Assembly (NCBI RefSeq): GCF_003026365.1
Contig: NZ_PYOM01000008.1
Span: forward strand, 62,001-126,000
Reading direction: 5' to 3'
Origin: Photobacterium angustum
GTDB lineage: Bacteria > Pseudomonadota > Gammaproteobacteria > Enterobacterales > Vibrionaceae
DNA length: 64,000 nt
Shown: piece by piece, positions 1 through 9,531 of the stretch
How positions within the stretch are numbered: position 1 is the first letter of the stretch
How the letters are laid out: each line of letters begins with the position of its first letter
The notes under the pieces: generated by a model
What the model was told of the DNA's origin: nothing
The model's input: only the letters and a program-made list of their open reading frames with translations
Database searches by the model: none
Position numbers and translations under genes: made by a program

Positions 1-499
1 GGATCGCCTCAGGATCAGGGTAATGCTTAAGTACCTTCTCCATACTTTCTTCACGGATCAAATGAAAAATAGGGTAGGGTGAGCGGTTTGTTAGGTTTTC
101 AGCATCTTCGGGCTCTGTGCCATAAAAGCAGTAATCTGGATGAAAACTAGCGATTTGATATATGCCACTTTTACCCAGTTGAACGACAAGCCCTTCGACT
201 AAATCAAGGAATTGATTGTAGTCTTCAAAATCCTCAAGTAAATAAGGTGCGACAACAAGTGTCGTTTCTAACTCTTGTGGTGGCATTTCGTCGAGTTCTT
301 TAAGCTGCAAATAGATGGACTCAAGTAGGTCGTTTTCAGTCTTATCGCTGCTTACATGAATTTTAATTTGCTTGTTACGTTGAGGTTTAGCAGCAAAAGG
401 GCAAAGGTTTAAACCAATCACAACATCATTTAGCCATTGCTGAACCGTTTGCTCAATATCATTAAGCGCTTGAGCATTTTCGGCGATTGTTGACTTCAT
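1..499 (-). CDS. DUF1415 family protein (3' end beyond window)
   Basis: This reading frame begins with an ATG at 499 and runs leftward off the window, leaving about 166 codons visible. The translation has an N-terminal LCPFA motif, a central IASFHPDYCF stretch and then TNRSPYP followed by H-L-IRE. This order is typical of the DUF1415 family, whose function is unknown. It lies about 75 bp downstream of rnb on the same strand, but the hairpin at 527-556 separates them, so it probably has its own expression signal or depends on read-through. The C-terminus cannot be judged because of the truncation. Confidence 0.85.
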   Translation of the reverse strand, partial: MKSTIAENAQALNDIEQTVQQWLNDVVIGLNLCPFAAKPQRNKQIKIHVSSDKTENDLLESIYLQLKELDEMPPQELETTLVVAPYLLEDFEDYNQFLDLVEGLVVQLGKSGIYQIASFHPDYCFYGTEPEDAENLTNRSPYPIFHLIREESMEKVLKHYPDPEAI

Positions 500-526
500 A
501 GACTGACTTTCCAATAATTTTAGTTA

Positions 527-556
527 TAAAAAAGGCCAGCAAAGGCTGACCTTTTT
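527..556 (-). terminator. Rho-independent terminator after rnb
   Basis: On the minus strand an AAAGGTCAGC arm pairs with GCTGGCCTTT across a four-base loop and continues into a T-run. It lies directly after the rnb stop codon. Confidence 0.8.
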
Positions 557-574
557 GAAGTGATAACAGAAGAT

Positions 575-2599
575 TTATGCTTTAACTTCTTCTTTATTTT
601 CTTCAACAATTGCTGACTCAGTATTCTCTGATTTTTCAGGTGCAGGGAACTGTTTAACTGGTTTAGCAATAAGTTGACGAGTTGTATTACGTATTTCAGC
701 AAGTGTTACTTCAAAGGTATCGCCCAATTGATATTCTTTCACGCCATCAATAGTGATAATACCGAGTTCACCGCTACAGCTAATACGTTCTTTATTATCT
801 AGAATTAATGAGCTAGGAATAAATGCGGCAGCGCCATTTTCTAATAGGCGTACACGCATACCAGCACGATTAATATCGAAAACTTCAGCATTAAAGACGG
901 TAGCATTTTTAACTGCGTCTTTTAGCAAACGAACATATAGCCAATCTGAAACATCACGCTCAGCCATGCGGTGGCGACGACGGTGTAAGGCAATTTCATC
1001 ACCGACATTATCATCAGGAGTTTGGCTTGGCTCATTACCTGTGATTAGTGCTTTTAATAGGCGATGGTTAATCATATCGCCGTACTTACGGATAGGTGAT
1101 GTCCAAGTTGCGTAAACATCTAAGCCCATTGCATAGTGAGGAGCTGGTGTATTTGCCACTTCACTGTATGCCTGGAATTTACGTAAGCGATTATCTAAAT
1201 AAGTACTATCAAGCGTGTTTAGCCAACGACGTAAAGCACTAAAGCCATTTAACTCAAGCAATTGTTCTTTTTCAAAAGGTGCTTCAGCACTGGTTAAAAA
1301 TTCCATTGCAGTATCTAACTTTTCAGGGTTAAAACCGCTATGAACGTTAAATACGCCAGTGCCGAATTTTTCTTGTAGCGCACGACCAGCACAAATATTA
1401 GCTGTGATCATTGCCTCTTCAATCATACGATTTGCTGTACGACGCGCATCAGTATGAATAGCAACAACATCGTTATCTTCACTTAATTCAAAACGGTAAT
1501 CTGGACGATCTGGGAATACAACAGCGTTCTCTTTACGCCATTTAGTACGTGCGTCAGCAAACGCCTGTAATGCACGAACTTGTTGTTCGATCTCAGCGTT
1601 TGGTGTCCAATTTTCACAACTACCATTTTCTAGGAAATCAGAAACGTTATCGTAAGATAGACGGCCTTGCGATTTTATCCATGCAGCGAAGAAAGAAATA
1701 TTATCTTGGATAACACCCTCTTTATCGACAGTAACTTGGCAACAAAGCGTAGGGCGCTGCTCGTTTTCAATTAATGAACAAAGCTCATCACTTAATTCAC
1801 GAGGAAGCATTGGAATATTACGACCTGGCAAATAGATAGTAAAACCACGCTCACGGGCTTCATCATCCATCTTATCGCCAACAGCAATGTAAGATGTTGG
1901 ATCTGCGATCGCAATAGTAATGTCAAAGCTACCATCAGCATTTGCAACTGTGTAGATGGCATCATCCATATCTTTAGTTGATTCACCATCAATGGTAATA
2001 AAAGGTAAATCAGTGAGATCTTGGCGTTCAAGCGCTTCATCTAGCATAGCCCAGCTTTCTTGTGGTGCTGGTTCTGCATTAGGTAGTTCATGGCGTGCTA
2101 ACGTAACCCACCACGGTGCAATTTTGTCATTACTGTCTGTGATTTTCTCTTTAATATCACAGAAGAATGTTTTGTTGTTGTCTGTAAGAGGGTGGCGAGT
2201 TAGCGTTGCAACAACCCAATCACCTTCTTTAAGCGTTTCAGGGTTTAAACCTTTAACGGCTTTGGCTTTAATGGCATCTTTAAGCTGAGGATGATCAGGC
2301 ACAACGTGCAAGCGATCACGAATTAGCTTCACTCGACCAATAAAGCGTGTCATTGATTGTTCAATTAACTCTTGTGGCTCAGCTACTTCACGTTCCTTTT
2401 CTGTGCGAATAACTGCTATAACACGATCACCGTGCATAACGTTTTTCATATACAGAGGTGGAACAAAAAAGCTTTCTTTGTTATCGGTTTCTAGAAAGCC
2501 AAAGCCACGATCAGTTGCTTTGATATAACCTTCCTTTTTAGGAAGTGTTTCTTGAATTTGCTTTTTAAGCTGTGCTAACAGCGGATTATCTTGAAACAT
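575..2599 (-). CDS. rnb: Exoribonuclease II (RNase II)
   Basis: Processive 3'-to-5' hydrolytic exoribonuclease that degrades unstructured RNA in the cytoplasm. The 674-residue protein has N-terminal cold-shock (OB) domains (about 20-150), a central RNB catalytic domain and a C-terminal S1 domain (about 570-650). The metal-binding aspartates are visible in the [11 protein letters not shown] stretch: D204, D210, D212 and D213. The length is slightly above the 644 residues of the E. coli enzyme. The tail is acidic and short, without the lysine-rich extension of RNase R, which favours RNase II. The start is the first ATG, followed by the usual MFQDNPLL N-terminus. It is divergent from deaD, so RNA-decay and RNA-unwinding genes are neighbours. 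Confidence 0.96.
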   Translation of the reverse strand: MFQDNPLLAQLKKQIQETLPKKEGYIKATDRGFGFLETDNKESFFVPPLYMKNVMHGDRVIAVIRTEKEREVAEPQELIEQSMTRFIGRVKLIRDRLHVVPDHPQLKDAIKAKAVKGLNPETLKEGDWVVATLTRHPLTDNNKTFFCDIKEKITDSNDKIAPWWVTLARHELPNAEPAPQESWAMLDEALERQDLTDLPFITIDGESTKDMDDAIYTVANADGSFDITIAIADPTSYIAVGDKMDDEARERGFTIYLPGRNIPMLPRELSDELCSLIENEQRPTLCCQVTVDKEGVIQDNISFFAAWIKSQGRLSYDNVSDFLENGSCENWTPNAEIEQQVRALQAFADARTKWRKENAVVFPDRPDYRFELSEDNDVVAIHTDARRTANRMIEEAMITANICAGRALQEKFGTGVFNVHSGFNPEKLDTAMEFLTSAEAPFEKEQLLELNGFSALRRWLNTLDSTYLDNRLRKFQAYSEVANTPAPHYAMGLDVYATWTSPIRKYGDMINHRLLKALITGNEPSQTPDDNVGDEIALHRRRHRMAERDVSDWLYVRLLKDAVKNATVFNAEVFDINRAGMRVRLLENGAAAFIPSSLILDNKERISCSGELGIITIDGVKEYQLGDTFEVTLAEIRNTTRQLIAKPVKQFPAPEKSENTESAIVEENKEEVKA

Positions 2600-3336
2600 T
2601 ATACCTGGTCTCAGATTATTGACGTTGACACTATACTTTTTTGGGTTGATAAAACCAATATTTGAGCAGGATATTTTCGTTAAATGTGTTTTTCATTAGT
2701 AGGATTTAATAAAAGTGATGCATATTTTGCATAACACCTAAGAAAATTTAGGGAAAAGGTTAATATCGGAAATGTAAAGGTATTAAAAATAAAGCGCTGA
2801 GATCATAAAGGGGGCTAATACGACCTTTATTATGTTTTAACTTATGATTGATATATAAGTCTTGAGTTAATTAAATAGATTGCGCTTAAATATCATTATT
2901 TATCAGTGAGTTATGATTGAACCTTTAGAGTTAAGTTAATGTGCAGTGGTGAGTGTTAATTAATCATTTTTCAAATAAGAAAGGTAAAGGAAAGATATTT
3001 GGAATTCTATTTATAAGATAAGGAACTGTTGGCAATAAATGAGAGGTGATTAGCTACTAGGATTACTTTACTCGGTATATTTAATGTATTAACAGTAAGA
3101 TAGGTTAAATAATAACTAGTGTATGAATATTTATGTTTATCAGATGTTCTAATTGTTCAAGAAATAGTAATTTGAGACTTATTTTGTGACATTCCTCAAT
3201 TTTTTCTGGCTTTTTATCAAGTATTACCCCACAATACGCCCCCTATTAGTCGAGGCCCGTGCTTGAGGTTGCTGTTGCAGAACCCGTATGTAGCAAAGGG
3301 GCCCCGTTTTTAAGTCGTTCATATATTGGGATCCCA
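2600..3336. other. Long divergent intergenic region with deaD leader
   Basis: About 740 bp separate the divergent rnb and deaD starts. The stretch is very AT-rich with stop codons in all frames, and I see no convincing gene in it. It must contain both promoters. A long untranslated leader ahead of deaD/csdA is known in enteric bacteria and would fit the spare length, but I could not assign promoter boxes with confidence. Confidence 0.5.
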
Positions 3337-5199
3337 ATGCAAGAAACTGTAACAGAATTTCGCCAACTAGACTTGGCCGACACACTTCTATCTGCACTAG
3401 ACAACATGGGCTTTGTAGCGCCAACGCCGATTCAGGCAGCGTCTATACCTCTACTACTAACTGGTACTGATGCTCTTGGTAAAGCGCAGACAGGTACTGG
3501 TAAAACAGCAGCATTCTCACTGCCTGTACTAAACAAAGTTGACTTATCTCAGCACAAACCACAAGCAATTGTTATGGCTCCAACGCGTGAGCTTGCAATT
3601 CAGGTTGCTGCAGAAATTAAAGTACTTGGTCAAAATATCAAAGGCCTAAAGGTTCTTGAAATTTATGGCGGTGCTTCAATCGTTGATCAAATGCGTGCAC
3701 TTAAAAATGGTGCTCACATTGTTGTTGGTACACCTGGTCGTGTTAAAGACCTTATCTCACGTAAGCAACTTCAACTAGACGAAGTACATACTTTTGTTCT
3801 TGATGAAGCTGATGAAATGTTGAAGATGGGCTTCGTTGACGATGTAACTTGGATCATGGAACAAGCACCAGAAACAGCACAGCGTGTGCTTTTCTCTGCA
3901 ACTATGCCTCCTATCGTTAAAGAAATCGTTGATCGTTTCCTACGTAATCCTGCACGTATTGACGTTGCTGGTGAAAACCGTACTGTCTCTAAAGTAGAGC
4001 AGCAGTTCTGGGTTGTTAAAGGCGTAGAGAAAGACGAAGCAATGAGTCGTCTACTTGAAACTGAAGATACTGATGCATCAATCGTATTCGTTCGTACTCG
4101 TCAAGATACTGAGCGTCTAGCTGATTGGTTATCTTCTCGTGGCTTTAAAGCTGCGGCACTTCACGGTGATATTCCACAGTCGCTACGTGAGCGTACTGTT
4201 GATCATATCAAACGTGGTGTTATTGATATTCTAGTTGCAACTGACGTTGTAGCACGTGGTCTTGATGTTCCACGTATTACTCACGTATTTAACTACGATA
4301 TCCCATTCGATGTTGAATCTTATATTCACCGTATAGGTCGTACAGGTCGTGCAGGACGTACTGGTAAAGCGATTCTATTAGTTCGCACAAACCAAATTCG
4401 TATGCTTCGTACTATCGAGCGTGTTACTAAGTCTCGCATGGAAGAGATTCAACTTCCTCTACGTGATTTAGTTGCTGCATCTCGTTTAAACCGTTTAGGT
4501 GAAGAACTAGCAGCACAAAAAGAACAAACAAGTGTAGAAGCGTTTGTTGAACTTGTAGAAAAACTACAAGAATCAATCGATGTTGATGCAGCAACATTAG
4601 CAGCAATGCTTCTTCAGCGTCAGCAAGGTAACCGTCCTTTATTCTATAAAGGTCCAGACCCAATGATCGCTGCTATCGAGCGTGAATCACAACGCCGTGA
4701 GCGTCGTGGTAACGATCGTGGCGACCGTCGTGAGCGCGGTGGCGAGCGTCGTTCATACAACAATGCTGATTGGGATACTTATCAGTTACAAGTTGGTCGT
4801 GAGCAAGGTGTTCAGGTTAAAGATATCGTTGGCGCAATCGCAAACGAACTTGGCCTAAGCAAAGAGTTCATTGGTGCAATCAAACTTGCTCCAACGCATA
4901 CTTTTGTTCAGCTTCCTAAGAAAATGACAGCAGAAGTAGCTGCTCAGCTTAAGAAACTACGCATTCGTCAAAATGATGTTAAAGCAGTAGTTGTTGAAGG
5001 CGAAGTTCTTCGTGAACACCGTCCTCGTAGCGGCAACCGTGACGGCAACCGTGGTGGCTACCGTGGTAATCGTGAAGGTAATCGTGATGGCAACCGTGGT
5101 GGTGAGCGTCGCTTTGACCGTAACCGTGGTAATGATACACGTGGTGGTTACCGTGGCAACCGTGATGGTGCTCCTCGCAAGCCTCGCACAGAAGCATAA
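3337..5199 (+). CDS. deaD: Cold-shock DEAD-box RNA helicase DeaD/CsdA
   Basis: ATP-dependent RNA helicase acting in ribosome assembly and mRNA turnover in the cold. The protein (620 aa from this start) carries a Q-motif region, Walker [14 protein letters not shown], the DEAD box in VLDEADEML, SAT, and [10 protein letters not shown]. These are followed by a DbpA-like RNA-binding domain (about 475-555) and an Arg/Gly/Asn-rich tail of repeated GNR units. I chose ATG 3337 because the family N-terminus is MQ(D/E)TV followed by F-x-x-L. A GTG at 3259 would add 26 residues that do not resemble the family. A strong terminator follows. Confidence 0.95.
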   Translation: MQETVTEFRQLDLADTLLSALDNMGFVAPTPIQAASIPLLLTGTDALGKAQTGTGKTAAFSLPVLNKVDLSQHKPQAIVMAPTRELAIQVAAEIKVLGQNIKGLKVLEIYGGASIVDQMRALKNGAHIVVGTPGRVKDLISRKQLQLDEVHTFVLDEADEMLKMGFVDDVTWIMEQAPETAQRVLFSATMPPIVKEIVDRFLRNPARIDVAGENRTVSKVEQQFWVVKGVEKDEAMSRLLETEDTDASIVFVRTRQDTERLADWLSSRGFKAAALHGDIPQSLRERTVDHIKRGVIDILVATDVVARGLDVPRITHVFNYDIPFDVESYIHRIGRTGRAGRTGKAILLVRTNQIRMLRTIERVTKSRMEEIQLPLRDLVAASRLNRLGEELAAQKEQTSVEAFVELVEKLQESIDVDAATLAAMLLQRQQGNRPLFYKGPDPMIAAIERESQRRERRGNDRGDRRERGGERRSYNNADWDTYQLQVGREQGVQVKDIVGAIANELGLSKEFIGAIKLAPTHTFVQLPKKMTAEVAAQLKKLRIRQNDVKAVVVEGEVLREHRPRSGNRDGNRGGYRGNREGNRDGNRGGERRFDRNRGNDTRGGYRGNRDGAPRKPRTEA

Positions 5200-5226
5200 T
5201 TTATTTATTAAATTAGATTGCTAAAT

Positions 5227-5257
5227 AAAAGCCGAGTTATTTAACTCGGCTTTTTTG
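5227..5257 (+). terminator. Terminator after deaD
   Basis: Perfect AAGCCGAGTTA/TAACTCGGCTT hairpin with a two-base loop and a six-T run, 28 bp after the deaD stop. Confidence 0.9.
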
Positions 5258-5375
5258 TGTTTATCAACGTGCTTAGGACGAGATATATTGTTTTGCAGTG
5301 AATGTTATCTTGATGTGATATATGTTTAAACACATTAAGAACTTTCAGTCTTTAAGTCTTCAATTTTAAAAGTAC

Positions 5376-6353
5376 CTAAGCATTATAGGCTTTAGCTCTT
5401 ACCATTTTTCGGTATTGGTTCGGAGTTACATCGAATTCTTTTTTAAACACGGTAGAGAAATGATAACTATCTTTATAACCCACTTGTTCTGAGACATCAT
5501 TGATTGTCATTCCAAAATCGCGCAGAAGCTCTTTAGCGGTAACCATTCGCATCTTTTGAAGATATTGGTGAGGTGCCAACCCTACCTGATCTTTAAATTT
5601 ACGATTGAAAGTGCGTAAAGGTAATTGGCAATGTTCTGCCATATTTTTTGCGGTGATCGATTTATTCATATTCAGTCTGATCCAATCTTGCGCTAAAGCA
5701 ATTGATTCATCAAATTGTACCTGCCCTCCAATTTCATAAAATGGTTGATGATCGGATTTACTGATCTCATGTCCATAATGTGTCTCTATCGTTTTGGCAA
5801 TCTTCTGACCAAAATTATTCGTTATAAAATACAACACCATTTCTGTTTGTGAGTTAATACTTTCGGTGCAATAAAGCCCATTGGCGGACGTGATTGATGC
5901 CTGCTTATTGAGTTTTACCTTTGGATATAACTGAGAGAATTTATCGTGAAAATACCAATGAGTAGTGGCTGTTTGATGGTCTAATAAACCCGTTTCAGCA
6001 AGCCAGATAACGCCTGTTCCTGTCGCAATAATCTTAGCGCCATTTTGGTACTGCTTAATGAGCCAATGAGGAATTTCAGGATGTTTGGTAAGTGAAGCTA
6101 ATGGGTTCCCCCACATGGGCGGTAATATAATGACATCAAATGACTCGTCATTTGCAAAGGTACAATCAGGTTGAATACGAATACCAGCAGTTAATTTAGG
6201 TGATATGAGGCTAGGAGCAATGACCTTGATTTCAAACGGGTTAGCTTTTTGGCTTTTTCGATCACGAAGGCTAGCTGCACTGGTGAGCATTTCTGCGCTT
6301 AGTGATATTCCTGTGATCAAAGCTCGGTGATAAAGCACAAATCCAATTTTCAT
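5376..6353 (-). CDS. AraC-family regulator with DJ-1/PfpI-like N-terminal domain (GlxA type)
   Basis: Transcriptional regulator of 325 aa. Residues about 1-190 form a DJ-1/PfpI (class I amidotransferase-like) sensor fold with the IILPPMWG strand. In the nucleophile-elbow position it reads IATGTGVIWLAE, so the usual catalytic cysteine is missing and the domain is probably a ligand sensor rather than an enzyme. Residues about 225-320 are an AraC double helix-turn-helix, with the conserved LLRDFGMTINDVSEQVGY and DSYHFSTVFKKEF-like second helix. It is divergent from the ketoacyl synthase gene across 156 bp, so that gene is a natural candidate target. The ligand is not evident. Confidence 0.88.
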   Translation of the reverse strand: MKIGFVLYHRALITGISLSAEMLTSAASLRDRKSQKANPFEIKVIAPSLISPKLTAGIRIQPDCTFANDESFDVIILPPMWGNPLASLTKHPEIPHWLIKQYQNGAKIIATGTGVIWLAETGLLDHQTATTHWYFHDKFSQLYPKVKLNKQASITSANGLYCTESINSQTEMVLYFITNNFGQKIAKTIETHYGHEISKSDHQPFYEIGGQVQFDESIALAQDWIRLNMNKSITAKNMAEHCQLPLRTFNRKFKDQVGLAPHQYLQKMRMVTAKELLRDFGMTINDVSEQVGYKDSYHFSTVFKKEFDVTPNQYRKMVRAKAYNA

Positions 6354-6509
6354 ACCTTCTCCTGTGTGATCAGAATATTAATTATGTGGCTTGTTATTTT
6401 TATATTTGGCGCATATGGCGGTTATTTTGGCATAAATATAAGATGATAAACAATCTAATACTGTTATCCTGTTTTAAAACAGTGTTTAAATATAAGTCAG
6501 GGATTTTAA

Positions 6510-8360
6510 ATGGCAAAGTTACCGTTAATTGTAGGTTTAGGCGGCATTAATGCTGCTGGTCGTAGTTCAGGCTTTCATAGCTATAAATTGATGGTTGCTG
6601 ATGTTCTCTCAGCTGATGTGATGGAATCAACATGGCAAGATCTTGCTTCTCGAATGGGATTGGAAACCGATAATAACGTTACTGCTGACGTCATTGATGC
6701 GATTAAAGCTGGTACATTTGTTCGTCGTATCGATTCTTTTGATCCAGATAATTTACTGTATCAATATAAAGCTAATTTAAATACGGACAACGATAAGATC
6801 TGTTTTACTTTACGTAAATCGAAACTGCCAACCAAAATTCCTGATAATTGGGAAGTCGAAGTGGATGGGAGCAAAGTACATATCACGGTTAATGGTAACC
6901 TCGATGCATTGATCGAAGATCGTATTGTTTTCCCTGTTACCAGTGGTGGAAATATTCCTGCAGGTTTTAATCCAGCTTCTTTATACAACTCACGTTTCCA
7001 TCCTCGTGGACTTAGCTTAACCATTTATGGCGCATCAGATGCAATAAATTCATTGGGCGTTGAGTGGGATGAAATTCTTGAACATATTAAGCCCGATGAA
7101 GTGTCAGTTTATGCAGGAAGTGGTTTAGCACAAATCGATGATAATTCATTGGGTGGTATGCTTGCAGCCTCCCTTACAGGTGGACGTGTTAGTTCTAAAA
7201 TGATGGCGTTGTCATTGGCTGAAATGCCTGCTGACTTTATCAATGGCTATGTCATTAACAGTGTTGGTACAACTGGTACCAACATGGGTGCATGTGCCAC
7301 ATTCCTATATAATCTCCGTCAAGGTATGTATGATATTCAGCATGGCAAATCAAAAGTAGTGATTGTCGGTAATGCGGAAGCACCAGTGATACCTGAAATT
7401 ATGGAAGGTTTCCGTGTTATGGGCGCACTGGCAGAAGATGCTCAGCTTAAAGCACTTGATAATAGCGATGTGGTTGATAATCGCCGTGCTTGCCGTCCAT
7501 TCTCCGCAAATGCTGGCTTTACCATGGCAGAGTCAGCACAGTTTGTTGTGCTAATGGATGATGAATTAGCATTAAAACTTGGTGCAAATATTTACGGATC
7601 GGTTGCTGATGTATTTGTAAATGCTGATGCAAACAAAAAATCAATCTCAGCTCCGGGTGTAGGCAACTATGTTACTGTGGCAAAAGCGACAGCATTGGCG
7701 AAAGCGATTTTAGGCGAAAAAGGCGTTAAGCAAACTTTCGTTCAAGCGCATGGTACAGGTACCCCACAAAACCGTGTTACTGAAAGCCACATTCTTAATG
7801 AAGTAGCAAAAACCTTTAAGATTGATAATTGGCCTGTAACGGCGATTAAATCGTACGTCGGTCACTCAATGAGTGCTGCTGCAGGTGATCAGTTAGTGGC
7901 ATCGTTGGGTGTATGGCAACATGGTTGGATCCCGGGAATTAAAACCATCGATCACATTGCTGATGATGTTCACCATTCAAACTTAAATATCTTGATGGAT
8001 CACCAATTTGCTGGTGACAAAGGACTCGATTATAAAGCCGTGATCTTAAATGCTAAAGGTTTTGGCGGTAATAACGCCACAGGATTAGTATTGTCACCGA
8101 CTCAAACGATTGAGATGCTTGGTGCAAAATACGGTGATGATGTGATGGCAAGTTATCATCAACGTAACCAAGCCGTATCAGATGTCACAACTGCAAATAA
8201 TAAAGCAGCATGTCATGGTGATGAGAAAATTCGTTATTATTTTGGTGAATCGGTTATGGATGAAAATTCAATTACCATTACGCAAGATAGCCTGCGTTTA
8301 TCTGAATTTGAGCAAGAAATTGATCTGGGTACGGTAAATCCATACTCAGATTATAGCTAA
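6510..8360 (+). CDS. Long beta-ketoacyl synthase (thiolase fold)
   Basis: Claisen-condensing enzyme of the ketoacyl-ACP synthase superfamily, 616 aa against about 410 for FabB/FabF. The catalytic triad is visible: Cys262 in GACATFLYN, His414 in VQAHGTGTPQ and His452 in YVGHSMSAAAG. The extra length is mostly an N-terminal region of about 170 residues before the recognisable KS core, plus a C-terminal tail after residue 540. No ACP, acyltransferase or reductase gene is adjacent, so it is not part of a local synthase cluster. SD-like spacing is weak, but the ATG gives the clean MAKLPLIVGLGG start. Substrate and pathway are unknown. It could act in a specialised fatty-acid or polyketide step under the divergent AraC/DJ-1 regulator. 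Confidence 0.85.
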   Translation: MAKLPLIVGLGGINAAGRSSGFHSYKLMVADVLSADVMESTWQDLASRMGLETDNNVTADVIDAIKAGTFVRRIDSFDPDNLLYQYKANLNTDNDKICFTLRKSKLPTKIPDNWEVEVDGSKVHITVNGNLDALIEDRIVFPVTSGGNIPAGFNPASLYNSRFHPRGLSLTIYGASDAINSLGVEWDEILEHIKPDEVSVYAGSGLAQIDDNSLGGMLAASLTGGRVSSKMMALSLAEMPADFINGYVINSVGTTGTNMGACATFLYNLRQGMYDIQHGKSKVVIVGNAEAPVIPEIMEGFRVMGALAEDAQLKALDNSDVVDNRRACRPFSANAGFTMAESAQFVVLMDDELALKLGANIYGSVADVFVNADANKKSISAPGVGNYVTVAKATALAKAILGEKGVKQTFVQAHGTGTPQNRVTESHILNEVAKTFKIDNWPVTAIKSYVGHSMSAAAGDQLVASLGVWQHGWIPGIKTIDHIADDVHHSNLNILMDHQFAGDKGLDYKAVILNAKGFGGNNATGLVLSPTQTIEMLGAKYGDDVMASYHQRNQAVSDVTTANNKAACHGDEKIRYYFGESVMDENSITITQDSLRLSEFEQEIDLGTVNPYSDYS

Positions 8361-8385
8361 GAGGGATATTTTCTCGCATTTCTGA

Positions 8386-8418
8386 AAGGGTAAGTTATTA
8401 TTTAACTTACCCTTTTTT
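8386..8418 (+). terminator. Terminator after ketoacyl synthase
   Basis: GGGTAAGTTA/TAACTTACCC hairpin followed by six T residues, about 25 bp after the stop. Confidence 0.88.
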
Positions 8419-8436
8419 AATATCTGGAATATCAGT

Positions 8437-9459
8437 GTGAATAAGAATAAAGCAATAGTTATAGGGCTTGTGGGTGTAGTGTTATCACTGTTTACTTTAC
8501 CGGCTTTCAGTGTCGAATGTCAGCAGAATACGGCCTCGTTGCCGTTATGGGCAAATAGTCAACCAAGAAGTGCATTATTGAATTTTGTTGAAAAAGTAAC
8601 GACAGAAGGTAGTAAGGATTATGTAAAACCTATTGATCGTATTGCTGTGATTGATAATGACGGTACATTATGGTCAGAAAAGCCAACCTATACTCAGTTC
8701 TTATTTGCTTTTGATCAAATAAAAAAGAAGAGTGCTAATCATCCAGAGTGGAAAACTACCGCACCTTATAGTTGGGTTTTAAATAACAATACTGATGCGA
8801 TTTTCAAAAAAGGATGGGATGCATTAGTACCTATCTTAGAAACGGCGCAATCAGGTATGACGCCTGCTGAATATAAGCAAGATATACTTAATTGGCTTAA
8901 AAATAATCAATCAACACGTTTTAACAGTCCTTATTCATCGTTGGTATTTCAACCAATGATTGAACTGATTGATTACTTACAAGCTCACCAATTTGATGTC
9001 TTCATTGTAACAGGTGGAGGAAGCTCTTTCGTTAAACCATGGAGCGAAGCGATTTATCATATCCCAGCACAAAATGTGATCGGTACCGCTTTTGGTTATG
9101 ACTATAAAGATGGTCAATTAGAGAAAAACAAGAAGCTGATTTACATCAATGATGGCCCACAGAAAGCGATCAACATTGAAACCATTATTGGAAAACGTCC
9201 AATCTTAGCCATTGGTAATTCTACTGGTGACGAAGCGATGTTGAAATGGACGACCTCTCAACAAGGTATTAGCCTCGGTATGTTAATCCACCACACTGAT
9301 GCAAAGCGTGAGTGGAAGTATGGTGCAGACTCATTTGAGGGTAAGTTTACACCAGCGCTGATGGAAGCGGCGAAACAGAATAAATGGCAAGTCGTTGACA
9401 TGAAAAATGATTGGTGTCAGATCTATCCAACTCAATCACAACAGCGTGTATTGCCCTAA
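8437..9459 (+). CDS. Secreted HAD-superfamily phosphatase
   Basis: Predicted exported hydrolase of 340 aa. An N-terminal signal peptide (about residues 1-26, hydrophobic core IVIGLVGVVLSLF, likely cut near PAFS-VE) precedes a HAD domain. HAD motif I is DNDGTLW, motif II lies in the FIVTGGGSS stretch, and motif IV is the GNSTGDEAML region. The helical cap lies between. This pattern is close to phosphoserine-phosphatase-like HAD proteins, so a periplasmic phosphomonoesterase role is likely. The start is a GTG at 8437 with a GGA a few bases upstream. It sits between two terminators and appears monocistronic. Confidence 0.85.
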   Translation: MNKNKAIVIGLVGVVLSLFTLPAFSVECQQNTASLPLWANSQPRSALLNFVEKVTTEGSKDYVKPIDRIAVIDNDGTLWSEKPTYTQFLFAFDQIKKKSANHPEWKTTAPYSWVLNNNTDAIFKKGWDALVPILETAQSGMTPAEYKQDILNWLKNNQSTRFNSPYSSLVFQPMIELIDYLQAHQFDVFIVTGGGSSFVKPWSEAIYHIPAQNVIGTAFGYDYKDGQLEKNKKLIYINDGPQKAINIETIIGKRPILAIGNSTGDEAMLKWTTSQQGISLGMLIHHTDAKREWKYGADSFEGKFTPALMEAAKQNKWQVVDMKNDWCQIYPTQSQQRVLP

Positions 9460-9464
9460 ATAAG

Positions 9465-9496
9465 AAAAGCCGAGCATAATATGTTCGGCTTTTTTA
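9465..9496. terminator. Terminator between convergent genes
   Basis: AAGCCGAGCAT/ATGTTCGGCTT hairpin followed by T6. It lies immediately after the HAD gene and 36 bp before the end of the convergent helicase gene. The flanking A/T runs allow it to act in both directions. Confidence 0.85.
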
Positions 9497-9531
9497 ATCA
9501 TTTTTATTCGAATCAAACACTAAGAAAAAAC

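Noticed and set aside
1956..2288. Plus-strand ORF opposite rnb
   Set aside because: Antisense to the conserved RNase II catalytic region; no independent support.
3259..3336. N-terminal extension of deaD from a GTG
   Set aside because: The 26 extra residues do not resemble DeaD proteins and the family N-terminus begins at ATG 3337.
5025..5165. Repeated CGTGGT/AACCGT units as a DNA repeat element
   Set aside because: They encode the Arg/Gly/Asn-rich tail of DeaD and are explained by protein composition.
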